A stretch of 54,308 nucleotides of DNA from Gammaproteobacteria bacterium (GCA_029862125.1 JAOTXY010000017.1:1-54308), one strand, 5' to 3'; positions 26,820 through 37,277 are shown, counted from the first letter of the stretch. Notes: a model not told the origin generated them from the sequence alone. Numbers and translations are program-made.

Positions 26820-28040
26820 ATGGCAGCAAAAGCAAAAACCGCAGAAAAAATCGAATTCACTTACGAGGGCACCAACCGTGCCGGCGCCAAGGTCAAGGGT
26901 GAAATTTTCGCCCTCAGCGATACCCTCGCCAAGAATGAACTGCGTAAACAGGGCGTCAATCCGATCAAGGTCAAGAAAAAGCCAAAGCCTTTATTTGGCG
27001 CGGCAAAGCCCGAGCCCGCCGATATTGCAATTTTTGCGCGCCAAATGGCGACCATGATGCAGGCCGGTGTGCCGCTGGTACAGTCTTTCGAAATCATTGG
27101 CCAGGGCCACGAAAAGCTGTCGATGCAGCAACTGATTCTGGCGATTAAGTCCGAAGTCGAAGGTGGTGTCTCGTTGGCCGAAGCGCTGTCAAAACACCCG
27201 CTTTATTTTGACCCGCTTTTTATCAACCTGGTCAATGCCGGCGAGCAATCCGGTGCGCTGGAATCAATGCTCGACAAGTTGGCAACCTACAAGGAGAAGA
27301 CCGAGGCGCTCAAAGCCAAGGTTAAAAAAGCGCTGTTCTATCCGATAGCGGTATTGGTGGTTGCCTTTGTTGTCACCGTAATCCTGTTGATATTCGTGGT
27401 GCCTCAGTTCGAGGAGCTGTTTGACTCATTTGGCGCTGATTTACCGGCACTGACTCGATTCGTGATCGACCTGTCTGAGTTTATGCAGGAATGGTGGTGG
27501 ATAATTGCTGGCGGAATTGCCGGCGGCGTGGCCCTGCTACTGAGAATTAAAAAGACTTCTCCCAAGATGCAGAGGTGGTTCGATCGAATGTCACTAAAGG
27601 CCCCGGTAGTTGGAGAAATCGCAACCAAATCGGCCATTGCCAGGTTTTCCCGTACCCTCGAAACCATGTCCGCCGCGGGTGTGCCGCTGGTAGAGGCGAT
27701 GGATTCGGTAGCGGGCGCCTGTGGTAATATCATTTACTACGAAGCCAGTATTAAAATTAAGGACGAAGTATCGCAAGGCACCCAGTTACAAACCTCGATG
27801 CGTAACACCGGGCTATTTCCCAACATGGCAATCCAGATGGTCTCGATCGGTGAGGAAGCCGGTTCGCTCGATGCGATGCTGGCCAGGGTAGCCGATTTTT
27901 TCGAGAACGAGGTCGATAACGCGGTCGACGCGCTTACATCGCTGCTCGAACCCCTTATTATGTCGGTACTCGGTGTCCTCGTCGGTGGTCTGATTGTGGC
28001 GATGTACCTGCCTATCTTCAAACTGGGCGCCGTGGTCTAG
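26820..28040 (+). CDS. pilC: Type IV pilus inner-membrane platform protein PilC
   Basis: 406 residues with the two repeated GspF domains. The first is marked by FARQMATMMQAGVPLVQSFEI near residue 70 and a membrane segment near 170-195. The second is marked by RFSRTLETMSAAGVPLVEAMD near 275 and a final membrane helix at 370-395. PilC is the membrane platform that links PilB to the growing pilus. It lies 3 bases after pilB and 10 bases before pilD. Confidence 0.97.
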   Translation: MAAKAKTAEKIEFTYEGTNRAGAKVKGEIFALSDTLAKNELRKQGVNPIKVKKKPKPLFGAAKPEPADIAIFARQMATMMQAGVPLVQSFEIIGQGHEKLSMQQLILAIKSEVEGGVSLAEALSKHPLYFDPLFINLVNAGEQSGALESMLDKLATYKEKTEALKAKVKKALFYPIAVLVVAFVVTVILLIFVVPQFEELFDSFGADLPALTRFVIDLSEFMQEWWWIIAGGIAGGVALLLRIKKTSPKMQRWFDRMSLKAPVVGEIATKSAIARFSRTLETMSAAGVPLVEAMDSVAGACGNIIYYEASIKIKDEVSQGTQLQTSMRNTGLFPNMAIQMVSIGEEAGSLDAMLARVADFFENEVDNAVDALTSLLEPLIMSVLGVLVGGLIVAMYLPIFKLGAVV

Positions 28041-28050
28041 GGATAGCTGC

Positions 28051-28926
28051 TTGCTCGACCTGTTCATTTCCTTATTCGAACAGCAGCAGGTTTTATACCT
28101 CGGCACTCTGTTTGTCGTCGGAGCAGTTGTCGGTAGTTTCCTGAATGTCGTTATTTATCGTCTGCCGATAATGATGCAGCGTGAGTGGCGACATGACTGT
28201 CTCGAATTCCTCGAACAGCCCGCCGACCCCGCGCCAGAAAAATTCAACCTGAGTACCCCTCGCTCACGCTGTGGCAACTGTGGGCATCAAATCACTGCCC
28301 TCGAAAACGTGCCGATGATCAGTTATCTGTTGCTGGGTGGCAAGTGTTCTGAATGCAAGACCAGGATTTCATTACAATATCCACTGGTCGAGCTGTTTAC
28401 CGCAATTATTTCGGTCGTCGTCGGTTGGCATTTCGGCGTCAGTCTGCAAGCACTGGCGGCCCTGTTTCTGTCCTGGTGCCTGATCGCCGCCAGTGGAATC
28501 GATATCGGTCACAAGTTACTCCCCGACAGCATTACGTTGCCACTGTTGTGGCTCGGAATCCTGCTCTCACTATTCGATGTATTCATCAGTCTCGAGGCCA
28601 GCGTCATTGGAGCAATGGCCGGCTACATGAGCCTGTGGACTGTATTTATGCTGTTCAAATTGGTAACCGGTAAAGAAGGCATGGGGTATGGAGATTTCAA
28701 GTTACTCGCTATGCTTGGCGCCTGGTTAGGATGGAAACCGTTGTTCGTTGTAATCCTGACCTCTTCGCTGGTCGGCGCAACAGTTGGTATTACCATGATC
28801 GTACTCGGCAAAACCGAACGCAGTACCCAGATCCCGTTCGGCCCCTATCTCGCCGCGGCCGGCTGGATTACGTTGATATGGGGCAATGAGTTGATGCGCT
28901 TTTATAATTCCCTGTTCGGACTCTAG
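28051..28926 (+). CDS. pilD: Prepilin peptidase/N-methyltransferase PilD
   Basis: 291 residues from a TTG start at 28051, preceded by AGGGA with seven bases spacing. A longer frame reaching into pilC (27994) has no matching signal, and 291 residues equals the family length. The N-terminal methyltransferase part has GSFLNVVIYRLP and two C-x-x-C pairs (CGNC and CSEC) about 20 residues apart that bind zinc. The aspartyl peptidase residues lie in GIDIGHKLLPD and GYGDFKLLA. It cleaves and methylates PilA and the minor pilins and can also process type II secretion pseudopilins. coaE follows after 12 bases, as in Pseudomonas. Confidence 0.95.
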   Translation: MLDLFISLFEQQQVLYLGTLFVVGAVVGSFLNVVIYRLPIMMQREWRHDCLEFLEQPADPAPEKFNLSTPRSRCGNCGHQITALENVPMISYLLLGGKCSECKTRISLQYPLVELFTAIISVVVGWHFGVSLQALAALFLSWCLIAASGIDIGHKLLPDSITLPLLWLGILLSLFDVFISLEASVIGAMAGYMSLWTVFMLFKLVTGKEGMGYGDFKLLAMLGAWLGWKPLFVVILTSSLVGATVGITMIVLGKTERSTQIPFGPYLAAAGWITLIWGNELMRFYNSLFGL

Positions 28927-28938
28927 TCACGATAGCCC

Positions 28939-29538
28939 ATGTATGCAGTCGGCCTCACCGGTGGTATCGCATCAGGCAAGACCATGATAAGCAACCTTTT
29001 TGCCGAGCTCGGGGTTCCGATAATTGATACCGACGTCATCAGTCGCAATCTGCTTGAGCCCGGTGAACTTGCCTACGACCAGGTTTGCGCTCATTTCGGT
29101 AAAGATATATTAGACACGAACAATAATATTGACAGGGCCAGGCTACGTGAAATTGTTTTTTCAGACCCTGCTGAAAAATCGTGGCTCGAAACCATGTTGC
29201 ATCCGCTAATTTATCAACGCAGTCACGAGGCGGTACTTGAACATTCGCGCGCGAGCTATGTGATGGTGGTAATTCCACTGTTATTCGAAACAAATTTTCA
29301 ATCACTGGCCGATCGCATTCTGGTGGTGGATTGCCCGGCGGGGCTACAGATAGAACGTCTCATGAAACGAGACAGTATCGACGAATCGCTGGCACGCAAG
29401 ATGATGTCCCAGCAGTTAAGCAACTCGGAAAGACTGGCCAGGGCCCACGACATTATCAATAACGGTAGCGACGACAGCGATCTCCGCTCCCAGGTAGCTG
29501 CCCTGCACCATAGCTACCTGCAACAATCTGCAAGCTAG
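28939..29538 (+). CDS. coaE: Dephospho-CoA kinase
   Basis: 199 residues, the usual length. The P-loop GGIASGKT is at residues 8-15, followed by IIDTDVISRNL with the catalytic Asp, HPLIYQ near 92 and VVIPLLFETNFQ near 110. It phosphorylates dephospho-CoA in the last step of CoA synthesis. It lies 12 bases after pilD, and pilD-coaE-zapD is a conserved order in gammaproteobacteria, so it is likely transcribed with the pilus genes. Confidence 0.95.
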   Translation: MYAVGLTGGIASGKTMISNLFAELGVPIIDTDVISRNLLEPGELAYDQVCAHFGKDILDTNNNIDRARLREIVFSDPAEKSWLETMLHPLIYQRSHEAVLEHSRASYVMVVIPLLFETNFQSLADRILVVDCPAGLQIERLMKRDSIDESLARKMMSQQLSNSERLARAHDIINNGSDDSDLRSQVAALHHSYLQQSAS

Positions 29539-29627
29539 AAAGAAGCTTGCATTTCGGTTAATACGGCCTCGACATCTGGTACCTGTTTTCAGCTATACTT
29601 CAAATGTTTTGCAGATCTTCATGAGCG

Positions 29628-30401
29628 ATGCCGCCTAGATACCAAATCTTCGAACAGCCATTAAACGAACGCATTCGCATGTGCCTGCGTGTCGAAACCC
29701 TGATGAAACGGTTTCATTACTTTGCGGCATTAAAGGGTGACTGGAGTGCCTATAGCGCTTTGCTGACAATACTGGAGCTGACCGCGCTGCTGGAACGTGG
29801 CGATTTGAAACAGGAACTGATGAAAGAACTGGAGCGTCAGCACGGTGCACTCAAGGCGCTGTCAAAACACCAGGGGATCGACCACTCCAAGCTGGACCTG
29901 ATCCTGGGCAAACAAAAGCACTCTCTCGATCGGCTACATCAACTTGACGGCAAATTGGGCGAACATCTTAAACGCGTTGATTTTCTGCTCGGCATAAAAC
30001 AACGTACGTCGATTCCGGGAGGCTCATGCGACTTCGATCTGCCGCAGTTGCGCTTCTGGCTCAATCAAACCCACGAGGAGCGTCTCTCGGACCTGCATGA
30101 ATGGGTTGCACCCTATGCCAACCTGGACGAAGTAATCGAATTGATCATGTCGACAATTCGCGACAGTGCCTCGGCTAAAGCAGTTGTCGCTGAAAAGGGT
30201 TTTTACCAACAGTCACTGGACACGAAACAATCAACACAATTGATTCGCATCAGCCTCGATTCTAACGAATTGATTTATCCAGAAATTAGCGCTGGCAAGC
30301 ATCGCTACTCGGTGAGATTTATGCAAGTCAACCCCGGGGATACAATGGCCACCCAGGTCAAGCAAGACGTTAAGTTCCTGCTCTCCCGCTGTTCCTTATA
30401 G
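29628..30401 (+). CDS. zapD: Cell division protein ZapD
   Basis: 257 residues, close to E. coli ZapD (247). It begins YQIFEQPLNERIRMCLRVETL, shown here only in part (YQIFEQPLNERIR), which is the strongest family signature, and has a helical first half and a beta-rich second half (YSVRFM near the end). ZapD crosslinks FtsZ filaments at the Z ring. The start ATG at 29628 is 89 bases after coaE. The end overlaps the 3' end of the convergent Nudix gene by 32 bases. The small zinc protein gene yacG, often next in this string, is absent here. Confidence 0.93.
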   Translation: MPPRYQIFEQPLNERIRMCLRVETLMKRFHYFAALKGDWSAYSALLTILELTALLERGDLKQELMKELERQHGALKALSKHQGIDHSKLDLILGKQKHSLDRLHQLDGKLGEHLKRVDFLLGIKQRTSIPGGSCDFDLPQLRFWLNQTHEERLSDLHEWVAPYANLDEVIELIMSTIRDSASAKAVVAEKGFYQQSLDTKQSTQLIRISLDSNELIYPEISAGKHRYSVRFMQVNPGDTMATQVKQDVKFLLSRCSL

Positions 30402-30843
30402 CCTCAATAATCGGAATGTCCGCCGGCGGGAAACGATATTCATCGGCCCGGGTTATATCAATCCACATGATAGCCTGTTGTTCCCTGGGTTCGATTTCAC
30501 CCTCGTATTCGTCGACTAACCAGGTATCGAGTAAAATATTACGATCCGGATAACGGTAATATACCTGCATGAATGGCGATGCCTGGTTCGGCTGAATGTT
30601 GACTTCCTCGCGCAACTCTCGCTGCAGGCCCTGCCATGGAGATTCCTTCTTTTCCAGCTTGCCTCCCGGAAACTCCCAGTAATCTTCCAGGTGCTTGCCC
30701 TTTTGACGTTGTGTAATCAGAAACTGCTGCCGATACGGCTGTCTCCAGATTATCGCTGCAACCACATGAATGTGATCCTCGGCAATCGTGGCTGGGTTAA
30801 TGACGGCCTTACTAGCTTCTGTATTCGGCATTAATCTTGACAT
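30370..30843 (-). CDS. mutT: Nudix hydrolase, MutT-like
   Basis: 157 residues. The Nudix box runs from GGKLEKKE to RELREEVNI near residues 60-82. The usual Gly in R-E-U-x-E-E-x-G-U is Asn here; catalytic Glu residues are kept. Before it are HVVAAIIW and LITQRQKGKHLEDYWEFPGG, typical of MutT (8-oxo-dGTP pyrophosphatase). The start is ATG 30843, with ATG 30831 also possible. Either start overlaps the end of argJ, which is upstream on the same strand, by 20-32 bases, so the genes are probably coupled. The 3' end overlaps zapD. MutT function is likely given the argJ/secA context shared with other gammaproteobacteria. Confidence 0.85.
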   Translation of the reverse strand: MSRLMPNTEASKAVINPATIAEDHIHVVAAIIWRQPYRQQFLITQRQKGKHLEDYWEFPGGKLEKKESPWQGLQRELREEVNIQPNQASPFMQVYYRYPDRNILLDTWLVDEYEGEIEPREQQAIMWIDITRADEYRFPPADIPIIEAIRNSGRAGT

Positions 30844-32023
30844 AATCGTAAGACAAGTCAGATGTCCAAACCCTGGCGGCTTCTCCTCCCTGGTTCAGAT
30901 TGACCCGAATACTGATCTCCTCACCAACCATCGCAGCCTGGCCTTTTGCCTCGGTATACCCGGGATCCGGCAATCCCTGCCTCAGCAAACAGGTATCGCC
31001 AAGATATAGATCCACGAGATCAATATCGAGATTATCAACTGGAGCCCGGCCGATTGCTGCCAGAATTCGTCCCCAGTTGGGATCCGATGCATACAGGGCA
31101 GTCTTGACCAGCGGCGAATGCGCGATACAGTAGGCGACTTGTTTCGCATCGGCGAAGCTTGGTGCCTGTTGGACCTCTATCTCGACAAACTTGGTTGCAC
31201 CCTCGGCATCGCGAATAATCGCTTGTGCCAGTTGCTCAAAAACCTGCGTCAGCGCGGCAATAAAATCGATACTGCTGGCGGATACCCTCACATTGCTGGA
31301 GCCCGTAGCAACCAGCACGCAGGAATCGTTAGTCGAGGTATCGCCGTCAACCGTAATCGAATTAAAAGAGCAGGCCACCACTTGTGCAAGTAAAAGGCGT
31401 AATTCCCCGGGTTCAATCAGCGCATCAGTCGCGACGTAGCTAAGCATGGTTGCCATATCCGGTTTTATCATGCCGGAACCTTTCGAAATGCCGGTTATCG
31501 ATACCGGATGACCATCGATAACGACTTGTTTACTGAAGGCCTTAGGCAAGGTATCAGTGGTCATTATCGCCTCGGCTGCCAGCAACCAGTTATCGGCCAG
31601 CAGGGATGCATGCAAAGATGGAATTGCAGCGATTATCTTGTCAACAGGTAACAGAGCTGCGATCACCCCGGTAGAAAATGGCAGTACGGCTTCAGGGTTT
31701 ACGCCGGCATTTTCGGCGACAGCTTCGCAGCTCCTGAGGGCAGCATCCATTCCATCAACGCCGGTACCGGCATTAGCGTTGCCGGAATTTATCAACAGGT
31801 AGCGGGATCCCGGAAATTGTTCCAGATGGCGGCGCGCAACCGTTACCGGCGCAGCACAGAATCGATTGCGGGTAAATACAGCCGCGACACTCGATCCCTC
31901 TTCAATTTCGATCAGGGCGAGGTCTTTAAGCCGGTTGTCCTGCTTGATGCCGCTATGTGCAGCAGCCAGGCGAATACCCTGGATCGGATGCAGATTTCCC
32001 GGCGTTTCTAATCCAACGGCCAT
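30812..32023 (-). CDS. argJ: Glutamate N-acetyltransferase / ornithine acetyltransferase
   Basis: 403 residues, an N-terminal nucleophile family enzyme that cleaves itself before the Thr in the MATML motif (GSGMIKPDMATML near residue 180). Other signatures are INSGNANAG near 80 and ITVDGDTSTND near 220. ArgJ transfers acetyl from N-acetylornithine to glutamate, recycling the acetyl group; bifunctional forms also use acetyl-CoA. Because argA is present too (17786-19087), the recycling route is the likely main role here, as in Pseudomonas. It is 11 bases downstream of secA and overlaps the Nudix gene. Confidence 0.96.
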   Translation of the reverse strand: MAVGLETPGNLHPIQGIRLAAAHSGIKQDNRLKDLALIEIEEGSSVAAVFTRNRFCAAPVTVARRHLEQFPGSRYLLINSGNANAGTGVDGMDAALRSCEAVAENAGVNPEAVLPFSTGVIAALLPVDKIIAAIPSLHASLLADNWLLAAEAIMTTDTLPKAFSKQVVIDGHPVSITGISKGSGMIKPDMATMLSYVATDALIEPGELRLLLAQVVACSFNSITVDGDTSTNDSCVLVATGSSNVRVSASSIDFIAALTQVFEQLAQAIIRDAEGATKFVEIEVQQAPSFADAKQVAYCIAHSPLVKTALYASDPNWGRILAAIGRAPVDNLDIDLVDLYLGDTCLLRQGLPDPGYTEAKGQAAMVGEEISIRVNLNQGGEAARVWTSDLSYDYVKINAEYRS

Positions 32024-32034
32024 AATCGGTGATT

Positions 32035-34728
32035 TTACAGCTTACCGTGACATTGCTTGAATTTCTTACCGGAACCACACCAGCAGGGCTCATTGCGTCC
32101 TAGCTTACGTTCCTTGCGCACGTATGGCTGATGCGGATCTTCATCCGCTGGCCTGGCATTTAACGGGTTCTGGGCACTGGCATGCACCATTTTCATATCC
32201 TGATCAGGCTGATGGCTTTGCTCCAGCGCTTCAACCTGTTCCTCGTCTCGAATCTGCACCCGGGTCAAAGCCTGGATCACTTCGTAGTTAATACCATCGA
32301 GCATACCGGTAAACATTTCGAATGATTCACGCTTGTATTCCTGAACCGGATTTTTTTGCGCGTAACCCCGCAGGCCGATGCCCTGGCGCAGGTAATCCAT
32401 CGCCGCCAGGTGATCTTTCCAGTGTCGGTCAAGAATCATCAAGGTGATCTCTTTTTCAAGGCGTACCAGTAGTTCCTCACCGAGCATATCTGCCTTGGCC
32501 TGGTAGGCCTGTTCAAACTGCTCAAGAAGTCGGTCGTAAATGCCTTCATCGGTAATTTGATCGTCGCTGTCGAGCCAGTTTTGAATCGGCAATTCAACAC
32601 CAAACTCGCTCGTCAGAATTTGTTCTAAACCGGAAATATCCCACTGCTCATCAATGGAATTCGGCGGGATATGGGCACTAAATACTCCCTGCAGCACATC
32701 CTTGCGCATGTTGGCGATCGCTTCCGTGATGCTCTCGCTATGCAGCAGATCGTCACGCTGCTGGTAGATGACCTTGCGCTGGTCGTTGGCAACATCGTCA
32801 TACTGTAACAGCTGTTTACGAATATCGAAGTTGTGGGCCTCGACCTTGCGCTGGGCATTTTCTATCGCCCGGCTAACCCAGGGGTGCTCGATCGCCTCGC
32901 CCTCTTCCATACCCAGCTTTTGCATAAGTCCCGCAACTTTCTCGGATGCGAATATGCGCATCAGGCTGTCTTCCATCGACAGGTAAAAACGAGATGAACC
33001 GGGATCACCCTGGCGTCCCGAGCGACCGCGTAATTGATTGTCGATGCGACGAGATTCGTGTCGCTCGGTGCCGATGATATGCAAGCCACCGGCCTCAATA
33101 ACCTGGTCGTGCAGTTGTTGCCATTCGGTGTCCAGTTTGTTGCGTTGTTGTTGCTGATCTTCCGGGATATCTTTCAACTGAACTTCCAGGTTTCCACCCA
33201 AAACGATATCGGTACCGCGCCCTGCCATATTGGTAGCTATGGTGACCTTACCCGGCATGCCAGCATCGGCGATAACCATGGCTTCGCGCTCGTGCTGTTT
33301 CGCATTCAGGATCTGGTGCTTGATCTTAACTTTTTCGAGTAACCCGGACAGGTACTCGGAAGTCTCGACCGAGGTGGTGCCAACCAACACCGGTTGACCA
33401 CGGCCGACGCAGTCGCGAATATCTTCGATAATCGAATCAAATTTTTCTCGCGCAGTGAGATAGATCAGATCACCAAAATCTTCACGGACCATGGGTTGAT
33501 TGGTAGGCACCACGACGACTTCAAGGCCGTAAATTTGTTGAAACTCGAAGGCTTCAGTATCGGCAGTACCCGTCATCCCGGCAAGCTTGTTGTAAAGCCT
33601 GAAGTAGTTTTGAAAAGTGATTGACGCAATAGTCTGGTTTTCCTGCTGAATACTGACGTTTTCCTTCGCCTCGATCGCCTGGTGTAAACCTTCCGACCAA
33701 CGCCTGCCTGGCATCGTCCTCCCGGTAAATTCATCGACAATGACGATCGAGCCATCCTGAACAATGTAATCGACATCTTTAGTGTAAATCGAATGTGCCC
33801 GCAGGCCGGCATTGAGATGATGCACGAGCGCAATATTGGCCGCATCGTAAAGACTTTCATCGTCTTTCAGCAGCCCTGTCTCGGTCATTAATTGTTCGGC
33901 AGTGTCATGACCGGATTCGGTCAGGAATGCCTGCTTGGATTTTTCATCGACACTGTAATCACCGGGGCCATCTTCGACCTCGACCCGGGCCAGGCGCGGT
34001 ATTATCTTGTTGATCCGGGTATACAGATCGGAGCTGTCGCTGGCCTGCCCGGATATAATTAACGGCGTACGGGCCTCATCGATCAGGATCGAGTCAACCT
34101 CGTCGACTATCGCGTAATTTAATTCCCGCTGAACCCGTTCTTCGAGCGAGAAACTTAAATTGTCGTGCATATAGTCGAAACCAAACTGGTTGTTGGTACC
34201 GTAAGTAATGTCGGCCCTATAGGAGTCGCGCTTGGTGTCATAATCCATGGTGCTCAAAACGACGCCCACACTTAAGCCCAGAAAGTTATACAGGCTCCCC
34301 ATCCATTCGGCATCACGCTCCGCCAGGTAATCGTTTACCGTGACGATATGGACACCCTTGTCGCTAAGCGCGTTGAGATAGGCCGGCAATGTAGCGACCA
34401 GGGTTTTACCCTCGCCGGTACGCATTTCGGTGATCTGGTTATTGTGCAGAATCATTCCACCGATCAGTTGTACGTCGTAAGGTCGCATACCAAGCGCCCG
34501 CACCGACGCTTCACGACACACCGCGAAGGCTTCATCGAGCAGTTGTTCGAGGGTTTCCCCGTCCGCAAATCGCTGTTTTAGTTGACCGGTTTTTTGTTGT
34601 AACTGCGCATCGTCGAGCGCCTGCATTTCCGGCTCGAACTGATTAATCCGAGTGACGCGCTGCTGGAGTTTTTTGATTAATCGGTCGTTACGACTACCAA
34701 ATAACGTTCTTGTGATTTTAGACAACAT
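32035..34728 (-). CDS. secA: Preprotein translocase ATPase SecA
   Basis: 897 residues, the usual length. The first nucleotide-binding domain has [16 protein letters not shown] (Walker A) near residue 105 and [16 protein letters not shown] near 208. The second domain has [13 protein letters not shown] near 500 and [11 protein letters not shown] near 570. The C-terminal zinc tail is [14 protein letters not shown], which binds SecB. It drives Sec-dependent export. Upstream on the same strand are the M23 peptidase and lpxC, the order seen in Pseudomonas; argJ and the Nudix gene follow. Confidence 0.98.
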   Translation of the reverse strand: MLSKITRTLFGSRNDRLIKKLQQRVTRINQFEPEMQALDDAQLQQKTGQLKQRFADGETLEQLLDEAFAVCREASVRALGMRPYDVQLIGGMILHNNQITEMRTGEGKTLVATLPAYLNALSDKGVHIVTVNDYLAERDAEWMGSLYNFLGLSVGVVLSTMDYDTKRDSYRADITYGTNNQFGFDYMHDNLSFSLEERVQRELNYAIVDEVDSILIDEARTPLIISGQASDSSDLYTRINKIIPRLARVEVEDGPGDYSVDEKSKQAFLTESGHDTAEQLMTETGLLKDDESLYDAANIALVHHLNAGLRAHSIYTKDVDYIVQDGSIVIVDEFTGRTMPGRRWSEGLHQAIEAKENVSIQQENQTIASITFQNYFRLYNKLAGMTGTADTEAFEFQQIYGLEVVVVPTNQPMVREDFGDLIYLTAREKFDSIIEDIRDCVGRGQPVLVGTTSVETSEYLSGLLEKVKIKHQILNAKQHEREAMVIADAGMPGKVTIATNMAGRGTDIVLGGNLEVQLKDIPEDQQQQRNKLDTEWQQLHDQVIEAGGLHIIGTERHESRRIDNQLRGRSGRQGDPGSSRFYLSMEDSLMRIFASEKVAGLMQKLGMEEGEAIEHPWVSRAIENAQRKVEAHNFDIRKQLLQYDDVANDQRKVIYQQRDDLLHSESITEAIANMRKDVLQGVFSAHIPPNSIDEQWDISGLEQILTSEFGVELPIQNWLDSDDQITDEGIYDRLLEQFEQAYQAKADMLGEELLVRLEKEITLMILDRHWKDHLAAMDYLRQGIGLRGYAQKNPVQEYKRESFEMFTGMLDGINYEVIQALTRVQIRDEEQVEALEQSHQPDQDMKMVHASAQNPLNARPADEDPHQPYVRKERKLGRNEPCWCGSGKKFKQCHGKL

Positions 34729-34815
34729 CGTACGACTGCTTCGACAGGACTGCCTTAAGAGGTGGAGGTTACTTGAAAAGTTTCAAGCGAGAAGACGGAA
34801 AAAAAGCACTCCCGG

Positions 34816-35730
34816 TTAATTCGCCGCACGAATAAATCGTACCGGATTGGTCTCACGTCCATTCTTGAGAACTTCGAAGTGCACGTGCGGGCCAGTGGAG
34901 CGGCCGGAAGAGCCGATCTCGGCGATTTGGAAGCCTTTTTCAACGGTGTCGCCGACCGATACCAGCAGGCGAGAATTATGTGCGTAGCGCGTCGTATAAC
35001 CATTGCCATGTGCAATATCAATTACCTGGCCATAGCCGTAGCGTTTGCCCGCATAGGTAACAACACCCTTGGCGACCGCGATAACCGGTCCTCCAAGCTT
35101 ACCCGCAAAGTCGATTCCTTTATGCATTTCGCGACGCCCCGAGAGCGGATGGGTGCGCATGCCGTAATAGGAAGAAATCCAGCCTTTAACGATGGGACGG
35201 CCACTGGGCTGTACCTCTTTCTGCAAGTTTTCGTTCAGCACCAGATTTTCCAGCACAACCAGTTGATCTTCGCGGTTTTCAAGCTGAAAGCCCAGCTGAT
35301 CAATTGCCTGCGTTAATTCGTCAGGTTCGAGTCCCATGTTGGTCACGGCTTCCGGTCCACCCAACGCCGGGGTATTCTCGAAATCAAATTCGCTCTTATC
35401 GATTCTAGCCATTTTTACCAGCTTGCGCCCCAGGGCATCCAGGCGCATCACGTGCGCCTGCAGCAGACCTATACGTGAAGACAGCGCGTCGACATCTGCG
35501 TCGGCTTCTTCACGGATATGATTTAGTTGTACCTGGTGACGATGCACATCCGATTTCCATTCGTCTATCAACGCCAGGTTATCCTGGCTCGGGTTGAGCG
35601 TATAGCCGACATAGACTGATCCCGCAACAACCAGCCCGATCATTCCAATCATCAGTAGCAGGTGCAAGGGTTTTGTGAGGTTTAACCCACAAATTTGACC
35701 CCTGCTCGATGAAAGAAAAAGTATATTCAC
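34816..35730 (-). CDS. M23 (LytM) family metallopeptidase, membrane-anchored
   Basis: 304 residues from GTG 35730 (AGG seven bases upstream). An N-terminal membrane helix at about 22-46 is followed by a periplasmic coiled-coil region (about 55-170) and a LytM domain. The zinc residues are present in HKGIDFAG (H and D) and in the H-x-H of GPHVHFEV, so the peptidase is expected to be active, unlike EnvC or NlpD. It would cut peptidoglycan cross-links. It lies between lpxC and secA, a conserved position in Pseudomonas-like gammaproteobacteria where SecM sits in E. coli. Confidence 0.9.
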   Translation of the reverse strand: MNILFLSSSRGQICGLNLTKPLHLLLMIGMIGLVVAGSVYVGYTLNPSQDNLALIDEWKSDVHRHQVQLNHIREEADADVDALSSRIGLLQAHVMRLDALGRKLVKMARIDKSEFDFENTPALGGPEAVTNMGLEPDELTQAIDQLGFQLENREDQLVVLENLVLNENLQKEVQPSGRPIVKGWISSYYGMRTHPLSGRREMHKGIDFAGKLGGPVIAVAKGVVTYAGKRYGYGQVIDIAHGNGYTTRYAHNSRLLVSVGDTVEKGFQIAEIGSSGRSTGPHVHFEVLKNGRETNPVRFIRAAN

Positions 35731-35738
35731 ACCTGTAC

Positions 35739-36653
35739 CTATACCGTCGCTTCTACAGGCTGGGCGTAAGATATAGGCGCAGTCGCTGCGTCTTCAAAGG
35801 TTACCTCTTCCCAGGCATCTGTATCTTCCAGTAATGTCAGCAACAGACGATTGTTCAACGCGTGTCCTGATTTGTAGCCTGAAAACGCACCGATCAGGCT
35901 GTGACCCAGCAGATAGAGATCCCCGATTGAATCAAGAATCTTATGCTTGACGAATTCGTTGTCATAACGCAACCCGTCTTCATTCAAGACTCGGTAATCA
36001 TCGAGTACGATTGCATTGTCCTGGCTGCCACCCAGGGCAAGATTATTGGCGCGAAGAAACTCTATATCCTTTTGAAATCCGAAAGTTCTGGCCCGGCTTA
36101 CTTCCTTGACAAAAGAGGTGGTGGAGAAATTGATATGACAGTTTTGTTTCTGTTTGGTAAAAAGCGGGTGGTCGAAATCGATTTCGAAGCTGACTTTAAA
36201 ACCGTTGAATGGTCTGAACTCGACCCACTTGTCACCCTCTTCAATTCGAATCGGCTTTTTGATCTTGATAAATTTCTTGGCCTGGTTCTGCTCGACGATT
36301 CCCGCCGACTGAATCAGAAACACAAATGGACCCGAGCTACCATCCATGATCGGCACTTCTTCGGCGCTCAGGTCGATGAAGGCGTTGTCGATACCAAGGC
36401 CAGCAATCGCAGATAGCAGGTGCTCCACCGTCGAGATACGGACGCCATTCTCTACCAAGGTAGTCGAAAGGTTGGTGTCACCTACTTTTTCCGGGCGAGC
36501 CAGTATTTCGACCGGGGTAGCCAGGTCAATTCGACGAAAACGGATACCAGAATCAATCGGTGCAGGTCGCAATGTCAGATAGACCTTCTTCCCTGTATGC
36601 AAACCAACGCCCATGGCGCGGATAACATTCTTCAACGTGCGCTGTTTAATCAA
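35739..36653 (-). CDS. lpxC: UDP-3-O-acyl-N-acetylglucosamine deacetylase
   Basis: 304 residues, the family length. It begins [20 protein letters not shown] and has the zinc residues in VEHLLSAI (His near 79) and in [10 protein letters not shown] (His and Asp near 238-242), with the catalytic H in [15 protein letters not shown]. It commits UDP-acyl-GlcNAc to lipid A. The first codon is TTG at 36653 with GGAAG five bases upstream; no ATG is available at that position although Pseudomonas LpxC starts at the same residue. Usually ftsZ lies directly upstream; here a PilZ gene and motAB do. Confidence 0.96.
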   Translation of the reverse strand: MIKQRTLKNVIRAMGVGLHTGKKVYLTLRPAPIDSGIRFRRIDLATPVEILARPEKVGDTNLSTTLVENGVRISTVEHLLSAIAGLGIDNAFIDLSAEEVPIMDGSSGPFVFLIQSAGIVEQNQAKKFIKIKKPIRIEEGDKWVEFRPFNGFKVSFEIDFDHPLFTKQKQNCHINFSTTSFVKEVSRARTFGFQKDIEFLRANNLALGGSQDNAIVLDDYRVLNEDGLRYDNEFVKHKILDSIGDLYLLGHSLIGAFSGYKSGHALNNRLLLTLLEDTDAWEEVTFEDAATAPISYAQPVEATV

Positions 36654-36848
36654 GACCGCTTCCCAAAAAATAAAATAAAATCAGATACTTGGCTTTGTTG
36701 GTTTTTTATATCGCCAACGGACCGCATATCATGGCCGATTTCAGACTTAAAATCAATCCAATTCAATAGATAGTTCCAATAAATGACTGAAATTTCAGAG
36801 AGTTTCCATCTCAAGTACTTCGAATTACATTACCGCAGACTAACCGCA

Positions 36849-37277
36849 TTAATGCCGACCATTTTGCCTGATTTTTCGCTTTTGTAACCCAAGTATATAG
36901 GAGTGTAGTAGATTTTCAGCATCTTCGTGAATTTCTCGAAAACTGCACCGACACAAGTCGGCCTGCTTGTTAACAACCTCTAAAACGACTGGAAAAATAA
37001 GATCCTCGCTGGGCAGTCGAATGGTCGCCGGTGCTCGCGTTCCAACCGGGAAATTATGCGATCGAAACGCAACACCCGTGCCACTGATATTGAGTGCATG
37101 GAAGGCATTACCCTTAATCGAAATGATTACCGGCCTGGAGCGTTCGGGAGCAATCCGATAAGCCGCCCGATTATCGTCATGGCGCGAATCCAGCTCTACG
37201 TCAAATATCTTTTTCTTTTTCCAGAACAAACTCAACTCTCCGGTTTCTGGTCCGGTTTGCAGGACTATTATTCTCAA
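36849..37277 (-). CDS. PilZ-domain protein downstream of motB
   Basis: Up to 142 residues. The PilZ signature is intact: R-A-A-Y-R (R-x-x-x-R) near residue 38-42 and N-I-S-G-T-G ([D/N]-x-S-x-x-G) near residue 65-70, so c-di-GMP binding is expected. No ATG is available. The longest frame starts at TTG 37277, 77 bases inside motB. TTG 37235 or TTG 37229, the latter with GGAGAG six bases upstream, would shorten the overlap to about 30-35 bases and are more likely. Its place after motA-motB suggests that it acts on the flagellar stator or motor, by analogy with YcgR/FlgZ, although the YcgR N-terminal domain is missing. Confidence 0.75.
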   Translation of the reverse strand: MRIIVLQTGPETGELSLFWKKKKIFDVELDSRHDDNRAAYRIAPERSRPVIISIKGNAFHALNISGTGVAFRSHNFPVGTRAPATIRLPSEDLIFPVVLEVVNKQADLCRCSFREIHEDAENLLHSYILGLQKRKIRQNGRH

